Source of the DNA: Ornithinibacillus xuwenensis | GTDB lineage: Bacteria; Bacillota; Bacilli; Bacillales; Amphibacillaceae | NCBI RefSeq assembly: GCF_039614845.1 | Contig: NZ_JBDIML010000004.1 | Span: forward strand, 62,001-126,000 | Direction: 5' to 3' | Length of the DNA: 64,000 nt | Translations under genes and position numbers: made by a program | The notes under the pieces: model-generated | Told to the model about the DNA's origin: nothing | What the model saw: only the letters and a program-made list of their open reading frames with translations | Database searches by the model: none | Shown: piece by piece, positions 61,859 through 64,000 of the stretch | Layout of the letters: each line of letters opens with the position of its first letter | How positions within the stretch are numbered: the stretch's first letter is position 1

Positions 61859-64000
61859 TGCCTTTAAGGAAAAAGCTTATTCGAACGATACTAGAAAAAA
61901 AAGCCCAATTTCTATCAGCATGGCTTCTTATTGTCATGAGTTCAATTGTCTTTTATTCTTTTACTTCAGCTGGGGCTAATTTGATTGATAATCTAGATTA
62001 TTTTAACAAGACGAATAGAGTGGAGGATGCTCATTTTATTGTTGAAAAGCCCCTAGCGGATTTGTCACAGTTTGAAGAACGATTTCAGGTGAAAATCGAA
62101 AAAAGATATAGAGCAGATGTCTCATTTTCAACGGATACCACGTTACGATTGCTAGATGAAACAGGGAAAATCAATCTATCTTCTGTTGTAAAAGGGGAAG
62201 CACTAGATTCTGAAGAGGATATATTAATTGATCAAGGATTTGCAAAAGCACACGAATTATCCATTGGTGAAGACATTCAGCTGAATGACAAAACCTATCA
62301 TGTGACTGGATTCATGGCTATTCCTGATTACATCTATCCATTAAAAGAGGAGTCAGGATTTCTGAAAAATCCAGATGCCTTTGGTGTCGCAGTTGTAAAG
62401 GAAAGTGAGTTAGAAAACTTGAAAGAAAATCTTGTATACTATTCTGTAAGATTTTCAGAGAATAATAGAGGTCAATTTAAGGCTTTCTTAAATCAAAACA
62501 ATCAACTAATAAATTGGACAGATAAAAAAGACAATAATCGTATTTCCTTCATCAGAGGTGATATAGAAGGTATTAAAAAGATGGGTGAGTTTCTTCCAAT
62601 AGCTATTCTTTTTATTAGTATCGCAATTATTCTAATATTATTGTGGCGTCTAATGAAAAAGGAATATTCTCAAATTGGAACACTATATGCACTTGGATAT
62701 AAAAAAAGTGAAATTATCCGTCATTATTTATCTTATGCTAGTATTCTTGCAATCTCGGGAAGTGTAGTAGGAACATTCCTCGGTTGGTTGTTTTTGCATC
62801 CATTACTCTCTGCTTTTGCCAGTTATTATAATTTACCAGTACTGGTCGTTGAGCCTCATATTGTCTTATTAATAGTTAGCTTAATGCTACCACTAGTTTT
62901 CTTTATTCCATTAACGTATTATTTAGTGATGCGTGTCTTACGCATTACGCCTGTGAGCTTAATTAAGGGTGGGGAGCTAAAAGTAAAAGTAAATCGACTT
63001 GAGCGACTACTGAAATTAGATAAACTGACTTTTAAACGAAAGTTTGTAATACGTGAGATTATACGTAATCTACCACGTGCCCTATTTTTAACCATAGGAG
63101 CTATATTTGCCACTGTACTATTATTATTCGGATTTATTAGCAAAAACTCAATGGAATATCTAGTGACGGACAATTTTAACAGTGTCTATCACTATGAGTA
63201 TAACTATATTTATAGTAGTCTACAGACAACACTACCTGACTCAGGTCAAATAGGGTCATCTGCTCCTTTTACGATTAATTATAAGAATGAAAAGCAGAGT
63301 TTAACCATTAATGGTTTGGAGCCTAATAATACAGCGATTCAATTACAAGATATAGATGGAGAGAGACTTAAATATGATTCTGTCATTATTAATAAATCGC
63401 TTGCGGATAAAATTGGTCTTCAAAAAGGAGACACAATTCACGTTACCAATCAGCTATCAAATACAACATTTGATATAACGATTGATCATATAGCAAATTC
63501 ATATCTTGGAGATATGATATACATGCCGTTAAATCAATTTAATCAATTAAATGGGTATCCATCTGGTAGTTACAATCAGGTTTTCACCAATAAGGAATTA
63601 GATATTTCAAAGGAAAATCTTGTTTCTGTAACCAAATCATCCGATACAGTTGATGGCTTTAAACAGATGATTAAACCTTTAAATTATGGAATAGCGGGTA
63701 TCGCATTAGTCGCAGCTATTATTTCTGTCATAATTATCTATATTTTAATATCATTATTAATTGAAGAGAATTCCTTTAAAATTTCATTGATGAAAGTTAT
63801 TGGGTATAACAGGGGCAGTATTAGGAAAATGATGATAGGTTATAATATCTGGTTTATTATTATTGGATTTCTAATTGGTATTCCCATTACGACATTATCA
63901 ATATCGGCATTTATGAATTCTATCACAGCGGAGATGAATGTATCATTTCCTGTAAAAATAGATTGGTTTAGTATCATTATCAGCTTCAGTATTCTCATTT
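61858..64000 (+). CDS. FtsX-like ABC permease, 3' end outside window
   Basis: ATG 61858 overlaps the ATPase stop (TGATG), and the frame stays open for 714 codons to the window edge. The topology is one N-terminal helix (about 18-40), an extracytoplasmic domain to about 235, three helices of a first FtsX domain (about 240-370, with GTLYALGYKKSEI), a helix near 415, a second extracytoplasmic domain and a second FtsX domain from about 605 (SLMKVIGYNRGSI). This is the large two-FtsX permease type, with both halves in one chain. Substrate unknown; lipid, peptide or drug export are possible. Confidence 0.9.
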   Translation, partial: MPLRKKLIRTILEKKAQFLSAWLLIVMSSIVFYSFTSAGANLIDNLDYFNKTNRVEDAHFIVEKPLADLSQFEERFQVKIEKRYRADVSFSTDTTLRLLDETGKINLSSVVKGEALDSEEDILIDQGFAKAHELSIGEDIQLNDKTYHVTGFMAIPDYIYPLKEESGFLKNPDAFGVAVVKESELENLKENLVYYSVRFSENNRGQFKAFLNQNNQLINWTDKKDNNRISFIRGDIEGIKKMGEFLPIAILFISIAIILILLWRLMKKEYSQIGTLYALGYKKSEIIRHYLSYASILAISGSVVGTFLGWLFLHPLLSAFASYYNLPVLVVEPHIVLLIVSLMLPLVFFIPLTYYLVMRVLRITPVSLIKGGELKVKVNRLERLLKLDKLTFKRKFVIREIIRNLPRALFLTIGAIFATVLLLFGFISKNSMEYLVTDNFNSVYHYEYNYIYSSLQTTLPDSGQIGSSAPFTINYKNEKQSLTINGLEPNNTAIQLQDIDGERLKYDSVIINKSLADKIGLQKGDTIHVTNQLSNTTFDITIDHIANSYLGDMIYMPLNQFNQLNGYPSGSYNQVFTNKELDISKENLVSVTKSSDTVDGFKQMIKPLNYGIAGIALVAAIISVIIIYILISLLIEENSFKISLMKVIGYNRGSIRKMMIGYNIWFIIIGFLIGIPITTLSISAFMNSITAEMNVSFPVKIDWFSIIISFSILI

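Overview
The window is chromosomal DNA of a low-GC, spore-forming Gram-positive bacterium of the family Bacillaceae. An Oceanobacillus/Virgibacillus-like genus is my best guess from gene order and codon use; no 16S gene is present to fix it. The first two thirds follow the Bacillus subtilis yeaD-yebA-guaA-pbuG-purEKBCSQLFMNHD-yerABC-pcrBA-ligA-yerH(camS)-gatCAB-dagK-yefA backbone closely.

Layout. 1-3427: end of a DUF58 gene and a transglutaminase-like membrane protein. 3428-6890: guaA and pbuG, each behind a guanine-type riboswitch. 6939-11062: accessory genes (MFS transporter, msrA, MOSC protein, Hsp20, YebE). 11063-24058: the complete 12-gene de novo IMP operon purE to purD, led by a PurBox pair, a sigma-A promoter and a third guanine riboswitch. 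24381-34053: adenine deaminase-like yerA, yerB, yerC, pcrB, pcrA, ligA, camS. 34211-39494: a proline block with P5C dehydrogenase, an HTH-TPR (RRNPP-type) regulator followed at once by a 51-codon exported pro-peptide gene, a 35-codon single-membrane-span protein and a Na+/proline symporter. 39672-45521: gatCAB, diacylglycerol kinase and a 23S rRNA uracil methyltransferase. 45741-49713: a MarR/NAD(P)H-oxidoreductase pair and a cluster that looks like spore-coat genes (ferritin-like, Gly/Tyr-rich protein, Tyr-rich cupin, two small coat-type helical proteins). 49899-58729: MATE/MerR pair, YhgE/Pip, diguanylate cyclase, amino-acid permease, LysE exporter. 58937-64000: a second rRNA uracil methyltransferase and a TetR-ABC-FtsX operon running off the right edge.

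How the genes work together. Purine flux is controlled at three promoters. pbuG and purE share the same PurBox-pair/-35/-10 geometry plus a guanine riboswitch, while guaA shows only the riboswitch. The pur operon is tightly packed, with frequent 4-17 bp start/stop overlaps. Most other units are closed by clear intrinsic terminators.

Most unusual items. (1) The regulator plus exported-peptide pair beside proline genes looks like an undescribed quorum-sensing cassette. (2) Two intergenic arrays, at 8177-8289 and 24124-24233, each carry six short motifs spaced about 20-21 bp apart (two DNA helical turns) but use different core motifs. (3) A perfect 18-bp inverted repeat made of tandem 8-mers lies upstream of the regulator. 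(4) A duplicated 33-35 bp promoter-like element occurs in the coat-gene cluster. Several start codons were moved from the longest possible ORF on the basis of ribosome-binding sites; many are TTG or GTG.
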